Source: Dolosicoccus paucivorans (lineage in GTDB: Bacteria; Bacillota; Bacilli; Lactobacillales; Aerococcaceae). Taken from it: 35,101 nt of DNA. The translations under genes were made by a program, and so were the position numbers. The notes under the pieces were generated by a model. It was not told where the DNA came from. It saw only the letters and a list, made by a program, of their open reading frames with translations, and searched no databases. Position 1 is the first letter of the stretch; every line of letters begins with the position of its first letter. Where the stretch lies: positions 1-35,101 of the forward strand of contig NZ_FNEL01000012.1 of the NCBI RefSeq assembly GCF_900100125.1, given 5' to 3'. Below, piece after piece: positions 33,697-35,101 of the stretch.

Positions 33697-34856
33697 TTAA
33701 GCATTTGAAGAGATGAATTTTTTCCAGCCATAGAAAATAACTAACCCAGCACCTACTCCTAGCGCTAAGTTATTCGTGACTAACACGACCATCATTGTTA
33801 CCAGTAAAGCTGCTCCGTGATAGGGTGGACGAGTTTTAACGTAAGACCATGAATCCCATTGAATAGCACTTAGAGAAACAGTAATCATAATCGCAACTAA
33901 TACAGCCATGGGGATCATTGAAACAACCGGACTGAATAAAAGCAATAAAGAAAGAAGGGAAAGGCCAGTCGTTAATGAAGAAAGACGAGATGTTCCACCA
34001 CTTTTAACGTTAATCACAGATTGACCAACCATCGCACATCCAGCAATTCCACCAAATAGACCGGTCATTATATTCGCTACACCTTGACCTAAAGCTTCTT
34101 GTTTAGGATTTCCTTTTGTATGCGTCATATCGTCGACTAAGTTTAGCGTTAAGAAAGTCTCCAATAATCCAACTAAGGCGATGGCTAAGGAAACAGGGGC
34201 AATGATTTTAAAGCTTTCAAAGGTTAATGGAACTGACGGTAAACTAAAACTAGGAAGAGAAGCTTGAATCGGGGCTAAATCGCCAATACGTGTCATTGGT
34301 AAATTTAAAGCCAACTAATAGTTGTAAGAATAGCCAGTACAATTAAGGGCGCTGGGATTGCTTTAATATAACGAGGAATAACATATAAAAGAGCTAGACC
34401 AATAATTAAAAAGATAAAGAATAAGGGATTTCCTTCGCGAATACTAGGCACTTGCGCTAGAAAAATAATAAGCCCTAAAGCGTTAAAGAATCCAAACATC
34501 ACCGCTTGAGGAATGTACTTAACTAAACGAGCAATTCCTAAACTTCCTAAAATCATTTGGAAGATTCCGGCTAAAATAGAAGCAGCGAATAAATATTGTA
34601 ATCCATATTCACTCACTAAACCTCCAACCAGCACTGCAATGGCACCCGCTGCTCCTGTAATCATGCCCGGACGACCCCCTAAAAGAGCGATCACAAAAGA
34701 TAAAACTACCGTACTCATTAGACCAACGGCTGGGTTAATACCAGCCACAAAAGCAAACCCAATCACTTCAGGGATAATCGCAATGGATGTGACTAATCCA
34801 GCTAAAATATTTTGAATGGGCGAATCTGCCCATTCTTTTTTATTAAATAATTGCAT
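33697..34856 (-). pseudogene. SulP-family anion transporter split by a frameshift
   Basis: An inner-membrane SulP transporter (sulfate, bicarbonate or similar anion), here in two frames. The 5' part (34305-34856, 183 residues) starts with M-Q-L-F-N-K-K-E-W, has the SulP-like I-P-E-V-I-G-F-A-F-V-A-G-I-N-P-A-V-G-L segment and ends T-T-I-S-W-L. The 3' part (33697-34314, 205 residues) continues with L-N-L-P-M-T-R-I-G-D-L and includes E-T-F-L-T-L-N-L-V-D-D, N-P-K-Q-E and G-L-F-G-G-I-A-G-C-A-M-V-G. One added G in the GG at minus-strand 34311-34312 joins them (S-W-A-L-N-L-P-M), giving about 387 residues. There is no C-terminal STAS domain, which may be natural for this short subtype. Start ATG has AAAGGA upstream. 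Confidence 0.8.
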
Positions 34857-34892
34857 GTATCTATAAATCCTTTCATTTTGATAATCTGTTCT

Positions 34893-34920
34893 ATTTTAAC
34901 ACGGTATAAAGGAAAAGCAA
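34893..34920 (-). promoter_or_regulatory. Probable promoter of the SulP gene
   Basis: On the minus strand TTGCTT (34915-34920), 16 bases, TAAAAT (34893-34898), about 37 bases before the start codon. Confidence 0.45.
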
Positions 34921-35032
34921 AAATACCAAGAGAAAAAACGGGACTTATGATATAGTTAAGTATAACTTTTAAATTAAATCAAGATGAACGATTATATAAA
35001 ATAAAGCAATTTTTAGGAGGTAATGTTACGTT

Positions 35033-35101
35033 ATGACTGATCAACAACAAAAATTAGTCCCAAAATTGAGATTTAGAGGATTTACGGAAGATTGGCAACA
35101 G
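35033..35101 (+). CDS. hsdS: Start of a type I restriction enzyme specificity subunit (HsdS), cut by window edge
   Basis: Only 23 codons are visible: M-T-D-Q-Q-Q-K-L-V, then P-K-L-R-F-R-G-F-T-E-D-W. The P-K-L-R-F-x-G-F-T-x-x-W pattern is the characteristic N-terminus of Lactobacillales HsdS proteins, which choose the DNA target of type I restriction-modification complexes. The ATG is preceded by TTAGGAGG. No hsdM or hsdR lies to the left, so this is either the first gene of the locus or a solitary specificity gene. The call rests on one short motif. Confidence 0.75.
   Translation, partial: MTDQQQKLVPKLRFRGFTEDWQQ

Overview
The window looks like a chromosomal segment of a low-GC Gram-positive bacterium of the order Lactobacillales. 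The evidence is the translation/lipid/replication block rpsB-tsf-pyrH-frr-(fic)-uppS-cdsA-rseP-polC, a PolC-type replicative polymerase with embedded proofreading exonuclease, CtsR-type operators in front of clpB, a CcpA-type cre site, and strong AGGAGG ribosome binding sites. An Aerococcaceae-like host is a guess from overall gene content and is not proven by the sequence.

Layout. 1-3250: an accessory-looking stretch with a small coiled-coil protein (183-575), a DUF6110-like small protein and an overlapping heavy-metal P-type ATPase. It is bracketed by two copies of a 14-base sequence and contains two near-identical terminator hairpins. 3334-5042: a SufT/MIP18-like Fe-S assembly factor and a DAACS-type amino-acid/dicarboxylate symporter. 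5081-7823: clpB with a CtsR-controlled promoter and an internal GTG start site. 7927-9499: an AI-2E/PerM-family membrane protein and a convergent PH-domain protein. 9686-12468: an esterase / ATP-grasp ligase / esterase operon, the best candidate here for an uncharacterised biochemical pathway. 12560-14469: a membrane-organising operon NfeD-FloA-small membrane protein. 14505-15689 (minus): a DUF2974/Mbeg1-like lipase-fold protein. 15896-17386: an aldehyde dehydrogenase. 17719-20596: a large secreted, P/E/S-rich, cell-wall-type surface protein with duplicated cysteine-containing modules, broken by a frameshift, a stop codon and a probable second frameshift. 20637-32659: the core block rpsB-tsf-pyrH-frr-uppS-cdsA-rseP-polC, with a Fic AMPylase-like gene inserted between frr and uppS and no proS between rseP and polC. 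32673-33638: an L-2-hydroxyacid dehydrogenase directly behind polC. 33697-34856 (minus): a SulP transporter split by a frameshift. 35033-end: the first 23 codons of what looks like a type I restriction specificity subunit (HsdS).

How it works together. The core block couples protein synthesis (S2, EF-Ts, RRF), UMP kinase, and membrane/wall precursor synthesis (UppS, CdsA) with intramembrane proteolysis and replication. The flanking genes are envelope-oriented: symporter, PerM-like permease, NfeD/FloA microdomain proteins, surface adhesin and SulP. ClpB is the clear stress-response gene. Several single-base lesions (surface protein, SulP, possibly the first small gene) suggest either recent decay of accessory genes or residual indel errors in the assembly; raw reads are needed to separate these. 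No tRNA, rRNA or CRISPR array was seen.
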